Below, one piece after another: positions 27,218 to 37,009 of a stretch of DNA of 64,000 nt. The notes beneath the pieces were generated by a model. It was given only the letters and a program-made list of their open reading frames with translations. It was not told the DNA's origin and searched no databases. Source of the stretch: Loktanella sp. PT4BL (lineage in GTDB: Bacteria; Pseudomonadota; Alphaproteobacteria; Rhodobacterales; Rhodobacteraceae); the NCBI RefSeq assembly GCF_003201935.1, contig NZ_QJJL01000001.1, forward strand, positions 1-64,000, given 5' to 3'. The position numbers and the translations under genes were made by a program. Every line of letters begins with the position of its first letter. Positions within the stretch are counted from its first letter, which is position 1.

Positions 27218-28228
27218 TCAGACCCAGCGCCCCTTTGACATCAGCCCCAGTGCGGTCAGTTGCGCATCACCATTATACCGACAGGACCCTTCATACCAGA
27301 AATCCGGATTTTCGGTCAGGTGCTGATGATAATCCTGATAAAGTGCCGTGTTTTGAAAATGCTGCCCCCGTTCAAGCTCTTCCGCAGACTTTGCCCCGAT
27401 CATCGGCAGGAACTTGGTGTGGAGCAAGACACCGCTCGCTTTGCTGTTACCTTCAAAATCAAAAACATCGTGCAGGCGGGTCGGCAAAATCTGATGGGTT
27501 GAGCTGACATAGGCATAGCGCCACGACCAGCGCACGAGTGGCGTTTTATTCAACGTTGGTGCGCGCGCAGGTTCGTGTGCAAAGAATACACGGTCACGGA
27601 CACCGCCCTGTATCCACAGGTTGCCGTAATAATGGTGCAGCTGATGGCGGTAATTGTCGGCGTCAAACCATGCCAGAGTCTTGGTCGGATCGTCGCCGGG
27701 CACATAGGGCGTGTCCTCAAGCGGTCCTTTGGGGTAGAGGTCCAGCATCAATGCACCAAAAGAGGCGTGACCCTGTCCATCCAGCCATGTTGTCAGTGCT
27801 TTCAGATCGCGGGTTTCATGATCTGGATAGATCAAGAGTTCATCCGCATCGACGGTCAGACACCAATGGCCATTGCCGTACTGCCATTGCAGCCACCCCA
27901 GCCAATCCATGCCGAAACGGGCAAGGCGATAGCTTTGCGTGGTTGTCCAGACCGATACATCGGGCTGCCGGGCCAGATACTCGGCCGTACCATCATCGCT
28001 GCCATTATCGACAATCAGAAAGTGATCGGCCCCAAGTCTGCGGTAATGCTTCAGAAAATATGGCAGGCGGACAATTTCATTCCGGACGGTCGCAAAGCAA
28101 AGGATCCCATCAGGCCGGATCTGGCCAGTGCGATCTACAGCAACAGAAATTTCATGGCGCTTGCGCCAGATACGAAACAGAAAACGCCGCCGCTTCCATC
28201 GCAGGCGATACGCATGCCAAAGGTCCAT
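27218..28228 (-). CDS. GT2-like glycosyltransferase, paralogue B
   Basis: A 336-residue paralogue of the downstream gene: same length, with CFATVRNEIVRLPYFLKHYR, LIVDNGSDDGTA, CLTVDADELLIYP, LNKTPLVRWSWRYAYVSSTH and LLHTKFLP at matching positions. The DxD is intact. The two differ widely elsewhere, so they probably use different acceptors or donors. The start lies 8 bases after the galU stop, suggesting one transcript from galU to the sulfotransferase. Confidence 0.8.
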   Translation of the reverse strand: MDLWHAYRLRWKRRRFLFRIWRKRHEISVAVDRTGQIRPDGILCFATVRNEIVRLPYFLKHYRRLGADHFLIVDNGSDDGTAEYLARQPDVSVWTTTQSYRLARFGMDWLGWLQWQYGNGHWCLTVDADELLIYPDHETRDLKALTTWLDGQGHASFGALMLDLYPKGPLEDTPYVPGDDPTKTLAWFDADNYRHQLHHYYGNLWIQGGVRDRVFFAHEPARAPTLNKTPLVRWSWRYAYVSSTHQILPTRLHDVFDFEGNSKASGVLLHTKFLPMIGAKSAEELERGQHFQNTALYQDYHQHLTENPDFWYEGSCRYNGDAQLTALGLMSKGRWV

Positions 28229-28236
28229 TTGCGGCC

Positions 28237-29130
28237 CTACTGTGCGGCCTGCTTTGTTGCATGCATCTGCGCCAGAAATTCCGCGAACTCATCACGCAAC
28301 TCCTCGCGCGCAAGTGCAAAGGCAACGGTCGCCTGCAGGAAACCGGCCTTGGACCCGCAATCATAGCGCTGCCCGTCAAAGCGATAGCCGAACACATTGC
28401 GGCCTGCGCTGATTTCTTCGGCAATCGCATCTGTCAACTGGATTTCGCCACCAGCACCGCGCCCGATCTTATCAAAATTAGCAAGAACCTGCGGCGTCAG
28501 AATATAGCGGCCGATCACCGCCAGATTGGATGGTGCAGTGCCCGCGGCGGGTTTTTCCACCATCCCCTTGGCCCTGACAATCGGACCGTCTTGCGCTGCG
28601 ATATCAAGCACACCGTAAGACGCGGTCTGCGCTGGTGAAACTTCCATCGCAGCCACCATCGCGCCACCGGTTTCCTGATAAGCTTCGACCATCTGCTGCA
28701 GACAGGGTTTCTCGGCTGCAATCACATCGTCGGGCAGAATAACCGCAAAGGGCTCATCCCCGATCAGCTTGCGTGCGCATGACACGGCATGACCAAGGCC
28801 CAGCGCCTTGTGCTGGCGCAGATAGGCGATAGTGCCGCTTTCCATGTTGGTACTGCGCAGGATTTCCAAAAGCTTGGTTTTTCCCGAAGCTTCCAATGCG
28901 GCTTCCAGATCAGGGGCAAGGTCAAAGTAGTCCTCAAGTGCCGACTTTCCGCGCGATGTGACAAAGATAAAGTCTTCGATACCAGCCGCGCGCGCCTCAT
29001 CAATCGCATATTGAATCAACGGGCGGTCGACCAAGGTCATGATTTCCTTGGGTACGGATTTTGTCGCCGGTAGAAACCGCGTGCCAAGCCCCGCGACGGG
29101 AAAAATGGCTTTTGATACTTTTCTATCCAT
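28237..29130 (-). CDS. galU: UTP-glucose-1-phosphate uridylyltransferase
   Basis: A 297-residue nucleotidyltransferase making UDP-glucose. The signature is PVAGLGTRFLPATKSVPKEI (residues ~11-30), followed by LVDRPLIQYAIDEA, KALGLGHAVSCA and ILPDDVI. ATG 29130 is used because the family starts MDRKVSKAIFPVAG and GAGGG lies upstream. It feeds glycan synthesis and heads the run of glycosyltransferase genes. Confidence 0.95.
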   Translation of the reverse strand: MDRKVSKAIFPVAGLGTRFLPATKSVPKEIMTLVDRPLIQYAIDEARAAGIEDFIFVTSRGKSALEDYFDLAPDLEAALEASGKTKLLEILRSTNMESGTIAYLRQHKALGLGHAVSCARKLIGDEPFAVILPDDVIAAEKPCLQQMVEAYQETGGAMVAAMEVSPAQTASYGVLDIAAQDGPIVRAKGMVEKPAAGTAPSNLAVIGRYILTPQVLANFDKIGRGAGGEIQLTDAIAEEISAGRNVFGYRFDGQRYDCGSKAGFLQATVAFALAREELRDEFAEFLAQMHATKQAAQ

Positions 29131-29240
29131 GACTCTACCCTCGATACCTAAAAATGCTGATGTAACTGCCGATATTGGCCACATTAAGACGGGAAACGTG
29201 AAATTTCTGCGACCCGGCCTAGCCAGTCTTCATAAAAAAC

Positions 29241-30041
29241 TTAGTCATGCCCCATTTCTTTGAGCATTTCTTCAATACGCGGAACATCTTCGGGGTTGTT
29301 CAATTCCCAAAACTGCCTGCCCTTGGCGGCGACTTCCACACAAAGCATGGGAACACCCCGTTCAAGAAAACGCAACTGCTCTAACCCTTCCAGTTGCTCT
29401 AGTGGTCCGGCGGGCCACTGTGGATAGGACTTGAGCGCATCCGGACGGTAGGCATAGACGCCAACATGGTGGAAAACCGGTGTTTCATCCGCATCACCGT
29501 AGGTTTTTCCGGTGTAGGGAATCACCTCTTTCGAGAAATAGAGTGCGTTGTTGTCCGCACCAAAGACGGCCGTGGTCCCGCCAACGCGTCCTTCGCGGCG
29601 GTCCAGCAACAGCCCGTTCAACGCACGCCCTTCGGTCCGCAAAACAGGGGTCGCAACATCTGCTGATGGATTGTCACGCAGGCCTTGCACCAGATCCTCG
29701 ATGAACCAAGCCGGGGTCAACGGGGCATCGCCCTGCAGGTTCACCACGATGTCATAGTCTTCACCCAAGTTCACAAGCGTCTCTGCGCAACGCTCGGTCC
29801 CGTTCTGGCAAGTGGTCGATGTCATCACGACCTCGGCACCGAAGGCTGCACAGGCCTCGGCAATGCGCGCGTCATCGGTCGCCACGACCACCTTGTCGAT
29901 ACCTGCCACCCCGCAAGCCGCATCCCATGACCGGCGGATCAGGCTCTTGGCCTCACCACTCGCGCCTTTCAGCGTGACAAGCGGTTTGCCAGGATAGCGC
30001 GTAGACGCGTACCGTGCGGGAATGACGATGATGACGGACAT
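29241..30041 (-). CDS. kdsB: CMP-Kdo synthetase
   Basis: A 266-residue 3-deoxy-manno-octulosonate cytidylyltransferase that activates Kdo with CTP. VIIVIPARYASTRYPGKPL is at residues 2-20, NLQGDAPLTPAWFIEDLV near 105, and VGVYAYRPDALKSY near 188. The family motif is usually QGDEP; QGDAP here is a small deviation. KpsU-type capsule paralogues share this signature, and I cannot separate the two roles. The ATG overlaps the cysQ stop by one base. Confidence 0.9.
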   Translation of the reverse strand: MSVIIVIPARYASTRYPGKPLVTLKGASGEAKSLIRRSWDAACGVAGIDKVVVATDDARIAEACAAFGAEVVMTSTTCQNGTERCAETLVNLGEDYDIVVNLQGDAPLTPAWFIEDLVQGLRDNPSADVATPVLRTEGRALNGLLLDRREGRVGGTTAVFGADNNALYFSKEVIPYTGKTYGDADETPVFHHVGVYAYRPDALKSYPQWPAGPLEQLEGLEQLRFLERGVPMLCVEVAAKGRQFWELNNPEDVPRIEEMLKEMGHD

Positions 30042-30838
30042 TACGGTTTCTCCAGTACGACACCCGGGGCGTAGGCGATGAAGAAGGGGTTTTCAAATGC
30101 AGGTTTTCCATACTGCAAGGGTGTATGGTCATCAAAGCGGACAACTTGGCCACCTGCACCATTCAAGACCGCATGACCCGCTGCCGTGTCCCATTCCATC
30201 GTGCGGCCAAGGCGCGGATAAAGATCGGCTTCACCGGTCGCTACCAAACAGAATTTCAGGGACGAACCGGCGCTCTTCATATCGGCAGTCGCATATTTGC
30301 TGATGTAGTCGTCAGTCGCCTGATCGCGGTGGGACTTTGATGCGACGACGAGCAGTGCGTCATTGTCAGGTTTGGACACTTTGATTGGCGTGGTCTTACC
30401 CTGTTTTTCCAAGTTGAACGGGCCTTGCTCTTCGACAGAGGTACCTTGGGCATCCATGTAAAAGAGGCGCCCTCTCGCAGGGGCATAGACAATGCCGCGC
30501 ACCGGCACCCCATCTTTGACGTAGGCAATGTTCACAGTGAAATCGCCGCGACGTTTGATGAATTCCTTCGTGCCGTCCAGCGGATCAACAATCAGAAATG
30601 TGCGGGCCGAAACCTTATGCGAAGCGGCCTGTTCCTCGGTGACCAAAGGGATGTCGGGGAAAGCTGCACGCAGACCTGAACTAATAATTGCATCTGCGGC
30701 TTCATCCGCAACAGTCACGGGGCTTTCATCGCTTTTGGAGCGGACTTCAAAATCCTCCCCGTCATAGATTTCCATGATCTTGTCACCAGCCGACAATGCA
30801 AGCCCGCGCGTGACTTTGGTGAGTTCTTCAAAATCCAT
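30041..30838 (-). CDS. cysQ: 3'(2'),5'-bisphosphate nucleotidase
   Basis: A 265-residue inositol-monophosphatase-fold enzyme removing the 3'-phosphate of PAP, the by-product of sulfotransferases and PAPS reduction. The metal-site motifs are VTEEQ (near 70), DPLDGTKEFIKRRGDFTVNI (near 88) and EWDTAAGHAVLNGAGG (near 213). It is coupled to kdsB and upstream of a sulfotransferase on the same strand, which gives it a plausible local function. A terminator-like hairpin lies just before its start. Confidence 0.92.
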   Translation of the reverse strand: MDFEELTKVTRGLALSAGDKIMEIYDGEDFEVRSKSDESPVTVADEAADAIISSGLRAAFPDIPLVTEEQAASHKVSARTFLIVDPLDGTKEFIKRRGDFTVNIAYVKDGVPVRGIVYAPARGRLFYMDAQGTSVEEQGPFNLEKQGKTTPIKVSKPDNDALLVVASKSHRDQATDDYISKYATADMKSAGSSLKFCLVATGEADLYPRLGRTMEWDTAAGHAVLNGAGGQVVRFDDHTPLQYGKPAFENPFFIAYAPGVVLEKP

Positions 30839-30856
30839 TAAATGTTACCTGTCATC

Positions 30857-30879
30857 AAAAAGCCCTGTTCGGGCTGTTT
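30857..30879. terminator. Terminator-like hairpin before cysQ
   Basis: AGCCC and GGGCT pair around TGTTC, with A-rich and T-rich flanks on both sides (GCTTTTT on the minus strand). It lies 18 bases before the cysQ ATG, between divergent genes, where a terminator is not expected. It may be a leader attenuator or a relic of a lost gene. Confidence 0.4.
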
Positions 30880-30959
30880 ATGATGTTTCGCCACGCGATC
30901 AGCAAGGTTATCGTCGCAACAAGTAAAACAGCGCCTTCACCCAGCGAAACGGACCGCCG

Positions 30960-31781
30960 ATGTTCCAGACACCGATCTATAGAAGCAAGACAAGCGGTTT
31001 GTTTGGCATGCTTGAGGTGACATATCATACGATTGTCCGCAACGCGCGCAGCGGGCATCGCAATGCCGTCATCGGAATGGTGCTGAACCTGATTCAGGGC
31101 CTGACAATGATCGTGGCGTTCTTTCTGTTCTTCCAGATCCTCGGGCTCCGCAGCTCTCCGATCCGCGGCGACATGATGCTCTACATTATGAGCGGGATTT
31201 TTGTTTATCTGACACATATCAAAGCCGTGGGCGCCGTTATGGGCGCGGGTGGACCGACATCTCCGATGATGCTGCACCGACCGATGAATACGATTATCGC
31301 GATCCTGGCAGCGGCATTTGCGTCGCTTTACACGCAAATCTTCACGCTGGTTGTGATCCTGTCAGTCTACCACATCGCATTCACGCCGATCACAATCCAT
31401 GATCCTGTCGCCGCAATGGGCTTTTTCCTGATGGCCTGGTTTTCGGGCTGTGCGGTCGGCATGATCTTTCTTGCACTCAAGCCGTGGTTTCCGCGGTTCA
31501 CGGCGATCGCCAAAACCATCTATACCCGCGTAAACATGATCGCTTCGGGCAAGATGTTTGTTGTGAATTCGCTTCCCGCATCAATGATGGCAATGTTTGA
31601 CTGGAACCCCTTGTTCCACAATATCGACCAGATGCGCGGTGCTGTGTTCCTGCATTACAACCCGCAGTTCACGAGCGTCGAGTATCCCATTTATTTGTCG
31701 CTCGTCCTGATCATGATCGGTCTGATGGGCGAATTTTTCGGGCGCCAGCATGTCTCTATAAGCTGGTCTGCCGGCAGATAG
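30960..31781 (+). CDS. ABC-2 polysaccharide export permease
   Basis: A 273-residue inner-membrane permease of the KpsM/Wzm-type family with six predicted helices, e.g. LTMIVAFFLFFQILGL, AILAAAFASLYTQIFTLVVIL and AMGFFLMAWFSGCAVGMIFLA. The sequence FDWNPLFHNIDQMRGAVF and the closing SISWSAGR are typical of the capsule/LPS exporter group in Rhodobacterales. The partner ATPase is not next to it. Start ATG 30960 has a weak ribosome site. It is divergent from cysQ-kdsB-galU. Confidence 0.8.
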   Translation: MFQTPIYRSKTSGLFGMLEVTYHTIVRNARSGHRNAVIGMVLNLIQGLTMIVAFFLFFQILGLRSSPIRGDMMLYIMSGIFVYLTHIKAVGAVMGAGGPTSPMMLHRPMNTIIAILAAAFASLYTQIFTLVVILSVYHIAFTPITIHDPVAAMGFFLMAWFSGCAVGMIFLALKPWFPRFTAIAKTIYTRVNMIASGKMFVVNSLPASMMAMFDWNPLFHNIDQMRGAVFLHYNPQFTSVEYPIYLSLVLIMIGLMGEFFGRQHVSISWSAGR

Positions 31782-31845
31782 GCAAAACAAGCGTTATCTA
31801 TGCCGAAAAAACCGGCGATTTAGCCTTCTCGGTGCACCCCAGATG

Positions 31846-31874
31846 CTTGCAGCCCCAATATCGCACCCCTATAT
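31846..31874 (+). promoter_or_regulatory. Heat-shock (RpoH-type) promoter of dnaK
   Basis: CTTGCAG (31846-31852) and CCCCTATAT (31866-31874) with a 13-base spacer closely match the sigma-32 consensus CTTGAAA-N13-14-CCCCATNT. It lies about 110 bases before dnaK, so dnaK-dnaJ should be heat-inducible with a leader of ~105 bases. Confidence 0.8.
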
Positions 31875-31986
31875 ACGCTGAGATCGAAGTCGAGCGGAGC
31901 AATCGCAGACTTCAGACTGGAAACTGGCGCGGGTGCCGAAACGGGTTCGCGCTGCTCAAACCGCCTAAAGTAGAGGGATTTGAAAA

Positions 31987-33891
31987 ATGGCCAAAGTTAT
32001 TGGTATCGACCTGGGAACCACGAACTCCTGTATCGCCATCATGGATGGTGCAAAGCCGCGTGTTATCGAAAACTCTGAAGGTGCGCGTACAACGCCATCT
32101 ATCGTCGCATTCACCGATGATGAGCGCCTTGTTGGTCAGCCCGCGAAACGCCAAGCTGTCACCAACCCCGAGAATACAATCTTTGCCGTCAAGCGTCTGA
32201 TCGGTCGCCGGTTCGACGACAAGGACCTTGCCAAAGACAAAAAGAACATGCCGTTCAATGTGATCAACGGCGGCAACGGTGACGCATGGGTCGAGGCCAA
32301 GGGTGAGAAATACTCCCCAAGCCAGATCTCTGCCTTTATCCTTGGCAAAATGAAAGAAACCGCCGAGAGCTATCTTGGCGAAGAAGTAACGCAAGCCGTT
32401 ATTACCGTACCTGCGTACTTTAACGACGCCCAGCGTCAGGCCACCAAAGACGCCGGTAAAATCGCCGGCCTCGAAGTGCTGCGGATCATCAACGAGCCGA
32501 CAGCGGCTGCCCTTGCCTATGGTCTGGACAAAAAAGACAGCAAGACAATCGCCGTCTATGACCTTGGCGGTGGTACATTCGACGTGACCATCCTCGAGAT
32601 CGACGACGGCCTGTTCGAAGTGAAATCCACCAACGGTGACACCTTCCTTGGCGGTGAAGACTTTGACATGCGCATCGTCAACTACCTTGCAGACGAGTTC
32701 AAGAAAGAGAACTCGGTCGATCTGACCAAGGACAAGATGGCGCTGCAGCGTTTGAAAGAGGCTGCCGAGAAAGCCAAGATCGAGCTGTCTTCGTCCTCGA
32801 GCACCGAAATCAACCAGCCGTTTATTTCGATGGGCTCGAATGGTCAGCCTTTGCACATGGTCATGAAGCTGACACGTGCAAAACTGGAAAGCCTTGTTGG
32901 TGATCTGATCAAGGCGTCACTGAAGCCATGTAAAGACGCGATCAAAGACGCGGGCCTGTCCACATCCGACATCGACGAAGTCGTGTTGGTCGGTGGTATG
33001 ACACGCATGCCGAAGGTGAAGGAAGAAGTTGCCAAGTTCTTTGGCAAGGAAGCCCACCAGGGCGTGAACCCTGACGAAGTGGTTGCCATGGGTGCCGCAA
33101 TTCAGGCCGGTGTTCTGCAGGGTGACGTCAAGGACGTCGTTCTTCTCGACGTGACACCGCTTTCGCTGGGTATCGAAACGCTCGGTGGTGTGTTCACACG
33201 CCTGATCGACCGCAACACAACGATCCCGACCAAGAAGTCTCAGGTCTTCTCGACTGCCGAAGACAACCAGAACGCCGTGACACTGCGTGTGTTCCAGGGT
33301 GAGCGTGAAATGGCCGCAGACAACAAGATGTTGGGCCAGTTCAACCTCGAAGATATCCCGCCAGCACCACGCGGCATGCCACAGATCGAAGTGACCTTCG
33401 ACATCGACGCCAACGGCATCGTTGAAGTCGGCGCCAAAGACAAAGGCACCGGCAAAGAGCAGAAGATCACGATCCAGGCCTCTGGCGGTTTGTCCGATGA
33501 GGATATCGAAGCAATGGTCAAGGACGCCGAGGCAAACGCCGAGGCCGACAAAGAACGCCGTGAGCTTGTGGATGCGAAAAACCAGGCTGAGAGCCTGATC
33601 CACTCGACCGAAAAGTCGATGGAAGAGCATGCAGACAAGGTTGATCCAACCACGATCGAAGCGATCGAGTTGGCGATTGCCGCGCTCAAGGATGATCTGG
33701 AAGGCGACAAAGCCGACAAGATCAAGTCCGGCATCCAGAACGTGACCGAAGCAGCCATGAAGCTGGGCGAGGCGATCTACAAGTCCCAGCAAGAGGCAGA
33801 CGGCGAAGTAGAGCCGGATGCACCGGGTGCGGACGAAGAAATCCTTGATGCGGATTTCGAAGATCTGGGCGACGACAAGCGTGACAACTAA
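31987..33891 (+). CDS. dnaK: Molecular chaperone DnaK
   Basis: A 634-residue Hsp70. The actin-like ATPase domain has [11 protein letters not shown] at the N-terminus, [18 protein letters not shown] near 195 and [12 protein letters not shown] near 335. The substrate domain begins after [15 protein letters not shown] and a helical lid ends in [19 protein letters not shown] precedes the ATG. Dnaj follows after a hairpin; grpE is not in the window. Confidence 0.98.
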   Translation: MAKVIGIDLGTTNSCIAIMDGAKPRVIENSEGARTTPSIVAFTDDERLVGQPAKRQAVTNPENTIFAVKRLIGRRFDDKDLAKDKKNMPFNVINGGNGDAWVEAKGEKYSPSQISAFILGKMKETAESYLGEEVTQAVITVPAYFNDAQRQATKDAGKIAGLEVLRIINEPTAAALAYGLDKKDSKTIAVYDLGGGTFDVTILEIDDGLFEVKSTNGDTFLGGEDFDMRIVNYLADEFKKENSVDLTKDKMALQRLKEAAEKAKIELSSSSSTEINQPFISMGSNGQPLHMVMKLTRAKLESLVGDLIKASLKPCKDAIKDAGLSTSDIDEVVLVGGMTRMPKVKEEVAKFFGKEAHQGVNPDEVVAMGAAIQAGVLQGDVKDVVLLDVTPLSLGIETLGGVFTRLIDRNTTIPTKKSQVFSTAEDNQNAVTLRVFQGEREMAADNKMLGQFNLEDIPPAPRGMPQIEVTFDIDANGIVEVGAKDKGTGKEQKITIQASGGLSDEDIEAMVKDAEANAEADKERRELVDAKNQAESLIHSTEKSMEEHADKVDPTTIEAIELAIAALKDDLEGDKADKIKSGIQNVTEAAMKLGEAIYKSQQEADGEVEPDAPGADEEILDADFEDLGDDKRDN

Positions 33892-33913
33892 GGCCGCGCG
33901 CCTCTGACATGTG

Positions 33914-33941
33914 ACCGGCCCTTGAACTGGGCCGGTCTTTG
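33914..33941 (+). terminator. Hairpin between dnaK and dnaJ
   Basis: A perfect 8-base stem ACCGGCCC/GGGCCGGT with loop TTGAACT, followed by CTTTGTC. The weak T-tract suggests partial termination, or an mRNA-stabilising end that keeps DnaK above DnaJ levels. It lies 24 bases before dnaJ. Confidence 0.65.
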
Positions 33942-33964
33942 TCATTCCCAAGGGGGAACTTATC

Positions 33965-35107
33965 ATGGCAAAACGTGACTATTACGAAGTGCTTGGTGTT
34001 GCCAAAGGCGCCGATGCTGCCGAGATCAAGAAGGGCTATCGCCAAAAGGCGAAAGAGCTCCACCCTGATCGCAATGCCGACAATCCGAATGCCGAAGCCC
34101 AGTTCAAAGAGGCCAATGAGGCCTATGAAGTTCTGAAGGACCCGAACAAGAAAGCCGCCTACGACCGCTACGGTCATGCCGCGTTCGAAAACGGTATGGG
34201 CGGTGGCGGTGGCGGGCCACGCGGCGGCCAAGGTGACTTTGGCAGCGCATTCTCTGACGTGTTCGACGATCTCTTTGGTGATTTCATGGGTGGTCGCGGT
34301 GGCGGTAGACGCAGTGCGGCCCAGCGCGGCAATGACCTGCGGTACAACCTCCGGATCAACCTTGAAGATGCGTTTTCAGGGATGCAGAAGACAATCACTG
34401 TCCCAACGGCTGTAAGCTGTGGGTCGTGCAAGGGAACAGGCGCCGAAGGCGGCTCGGAACCGCAGACCTGCCCCACATGTTCCGGCATGGGTAAAGTGCG
34501 CGCGCAGCAGGGTTTCTTTACGGTCGAACGGACCTGTCCGACATGTTCCGGCATGGGCCAGACCATCAAGGATCCTTGCCGGACCTGCCACGGCCAAGGC
34601 CGTGTCGAGAAGGAAAAGTCGCTGTCTGTAAACATCCCGGCCGGTGTTGAAACCGGTACACGCATCCGTCTCGCCGGTGAGGGCGAAGCAGGGATGCGCG
34701 GTGGACCAACAGGTGACCTTTATATCTTTATCGAAGTGCAGAACCATGCGCTTTTTGAACGGGAGAACACGAACCTCTACTGCCGTGTGCCCGTCTCTAT
34801 TGCGACCGCCGCTTTGGGTGGCGAAATCGAGGTGCCCACGATTGACGGTGGCCGCAGCCGCGTAAAGGTGCCCGAAGGATCGCAATCCGGTCGCCAGATG
34901 CGTCTGCGCGGCAAGGGCATGCCAGCACTGCGTGGTGGTGGCATCGGTGATATGTTCATCGAATTGGCGGTCGAAACGCCTGTGAAGCTCACCGCGCGCC
35001 AGCGTGAAATCCTCAAAGAGTTCGACCAGCTGAGCGAAGAGAACAATCCGCAAGGATCAAGCTTTTTCGACACAGTCAAAAGCTTTTGGGACTCGATGAA
35101 GAGCTAG
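33965..35107 (+). CDS. dnaJ: Chaperone DnaJ
   Basis: A 380-residue type I Hsp40, the DnaK co-chaperone. The J domain (~1-70) has KELHPDRN with the HPD motif. A glycine-rich linker (~75-115) follows, with GGGGGPRGG. The zinc-binding region has four repeats: [24 protein letters not shown] and CRTCHGQG. The C-terminal substrate domains complete it. It is cotranscribed with dnaK. Confidence 0.98.
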   Translation: MAKRDYYEVLGVAKGADAAEIKKGYRQKAKELHPDRNADNPNAEAQFKEANEAYEVLKDPNKKAAYDRYGHAAFENGMGGGGGGPRGGQGDFGSAFSDVFDDLFGDFMGGRGGGRRSAAQRGNDLRYNLRINLEDAFSGMQKTITVPTAVSCGSCKGTGAEGGSEPQTCPTCSGMGKVRAQQGFFTVERTCPTCSGMGQTIKDPCRTCHGQGRVEKEKSLSVNIPAGVETGTRIRLAGEGEAGMRGGPTGDLYIFIEVQNHALFERENTNLYCRVPVSIATAALGGEIEVPTIDGGRSRVKVPEGSQSGRQMRLRGKGMPALRGGGIGDMFIELAVETPVKLTARQREILKEFDQLSEENNPQGSSFFDTVKSFWDSMKS

Positions 35108-35148
35108 CATTAACCGCGCAGTAACCACTACTTCGGCAAAGTGAGGAT

Positions 35149-35916
35149 ATGAATCACTTTGCCGAAGCGCCCTCTCTTTTTCCTGAACACGACGACGTGA
35201 CCGAGGTTCTGCCGCTGACACCCGGCAAACTCCCGTCTTATGTGCGTGACCACCGCAAACGGTTGCGCGAACGCTTTCTGGCGGGCGGGGCCGATGCCAT
35301 GCCGGATTATGAACTGCTTGAACTCGTGCTGTTCCGCGCGATCCCGCGCCAGGATGTCAAACCGCTCGCCCGAGCGCTGATTGATACCTTTGGCGATTTC
35401 AACCGCGTTCTTTCCGCACCTCTGGCCCAGCTTTCCGGCGTCAAGGGCGTTGGCGATGCCGTTCTGCTAGAACTCAAACTGGTCGAAGCGGCGGCACACC
35501 GCCTGTCGCGCTCAAAGGTCATGCAGCGCCACGTGCTTTCGAACTGGGATGCTTTACTGAACTATTGCCACACGACGATGGCGCATCGCGAAACCGAACA
35601 GTTTCGCATCCTGTTTCTCGATACCAAAAACGCTGTCATAGCCGATGAAGAGCAGGCAAAGGGCACGGTCGATCATGTGCCGGTCTATCCACGCGAGGTT
35701 GTGAAACGCGCGCTCGAACTGAATGCCAGCGCCCTTATCCTTGTGCACAACCACCCATCCGGTGATCCTACGCCATCAGAAGCCGATGTGCAGATGACAC
35801 GGCAAATCACGAACGCCGCAATGGCGCTGAATATCACCGTGCATGATCATCTGATTATTGGAAAATCAAGCGAAACCAGCTTTCGGTCACTGGGTCTGTT
35901 TGACAGAACCACCTAG
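35149..35916 (+). CDS. radC: RadC family JAMM protein
   Basis: A 255-residue protein with an N-terminal helix-hairpin-helix region ([14 protein letters not shown] near 100) and a C-terminal JAB1/MPN domain. The metal site is [16 protein letters not shown] with HxH and distal Asp. Despite its name, a DNA repair function is not established. The N-terminal 25 residues are an unusual acidic extension. It follows dnaJ by 41 bases and its last 4 bases overlap the convergent gene. Confidence 0.88.
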   Translation: MNHFAEAPSLFPEHDDVTEVLPLTPGKLPSYVRDHRKRLRERFLAGGADAMPDYELLELVLFRAIPRQDVKPLARALIDTFGDFNRVLSAPLAQLSGVKGVGDAVLLELKLVEAAAHRLSRSKVMQRHVLSNWDALLNYCHTTMAHRETEQFRILFLDTKNAVIADEEQAKGTVDHVPVYPREVVKRALELNASALILVHNHPSGDPTPSEADVQMTRQITNAAMALNITVHDHLIIGKSSETSFRSLGLFDRTT

Positions 35917-36905
35917 TTCGAGACCACTGCAAGGTTTGTGAACTTGTTGCGGATCAAGGTCACTTCACCAACCTGATCACAGGCGGGCATCTGGAGCGTA
36001 ATCTCTTTCACCACTAGCGTCTGGCCCGAATTGGTCTGGATCGTCCCTGCATCGACTTCCCGACCACAATTGGCGGCGGTCACAGTGACACCGACGCGCA
36101 GATCAACACCGCTGTTGCGGTTCATCTGACCTTCGGGAAAGGTGTAAACCTCGGCCTGAAAGGGAATTTCAGCTTCGGCTTCGCCCAAAAAGATGACAAA
36201 ACCGTTTTTGCCCGCGCGGGTATCTTCGGCGTTGTGAAACGATGCCGACCAGACATGTCCGGGATCGCCGATCTGCGCACCGTTTTCCAGCGCATGAAGG
36301 CGCATGTTATCTGTCGTCGACCATTGCAGGACCGCGCGGTCATAGCGGCGCAATTCCGGAACAAAGATTTCGGATGATGCTTTGAGAATATTATCAAACG
36401 TCACTTCAAATTCGGCATTGGGAACAAGTGCCGGCATCAAAACCTGCGCATTGCCGCTTCGGTCCGTGGTTGCTGAGACGCGCAGGCCACTGTGCGACAC
36501 GACAAAGGATTCGTTTGCGAGGCATGGAGAAGAGACGCTTAGCGTGACCAAGGCCGCAAGCTCGCGGCGGGTATTGATGACAGTGTCACAGCCTGGCATG
36601 GGTGTGGCCATGATGGATTGGAATCGTGGGGTATCGAATTCCGTGTACACCGAATCAACCGCAACCACCCTTTTTGCATTGGCTGCATGGTCCAGAGGTG
36701 TTGTCACGATGTTTGGTACGCCAAAGACAGCCTGCCCATCTGCGTTGGTCGACAACATCAAGGAACGCGGCGCTTTATTGTAGTTTTCCTGTATGCTGGC
36801 ACCGTCCATGTCCGGTGTCGTTTCACCATACTGCGCGACGAATCCAATCGACAGCGCCACGGTGAGCGTGGACGCAATCGTCTTGATTGTCTTTAAGCGA
36901 GACAT
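35913..36905 (-). CDS. Exported hypothetical protein beside secA
   Basis: A 330-residue protein with an N-terminal hydrophobic segment ([15 protein letters not shown]) that could be a signal peptide or anchor. The rest is beta-rich, with four Cys residues in two spaced groups ([17 protein letters not shown]...C and NCGRE...C), suggesting disulfides. I recognise no domain. Similar Rhodobacterales genes beside secA are sometimes annotated as translocase, for which I see no evidence. I chose ATG 36905 (after GAGGG); 36911 is also possible. Confidence 0.6.
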   Translation of the reverse strand: MSRLKTIKTIASTLTVALSIGFVAQYGETTPDMDGASIQENYNKAPRSLMLSTNADGQAVFGVPNIVTTPLDHAANAKRVVAVDSVYTEFDTPRFQSIMATPMPGCDTVINTRRELAALVTLSVSSPCLANESFVVSHSGLRVSATTDRSGNAQVLMPALVPNAEFEVTFDNILKASSEIFVPELRRYDRAVLQWSTTDNMRLHALENGAQIGDPGHVWSASFHNAEDTRAGKNGFVIFLGEAEAEIPFQAEVYTFPEGQMNRNSGVDLRVGVTVTAANCGREVDAGTIQTNSGQTLVVKEITLQMPACDQVGEVTLIRNKFTNLAVVSN

Positions 36906-37009
36906 CCCCATCCCTCACAGCTGCAGAAAAGCTATGATGAAGATGCACCGTTAGCGTGACGTTAACAGGACTGCCTAAAGGTCTTAGCGTGTCCCGATTA
37001 TGTCAGAAA

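Noticed and set aside
30855..31337. Minus-strand frame opposite the export permease
   Set aside because: The first part is a His/Arg-rich antisense artefact. Only the last ~30 codons look membrane-like; they are noted as a finding, not a gene.
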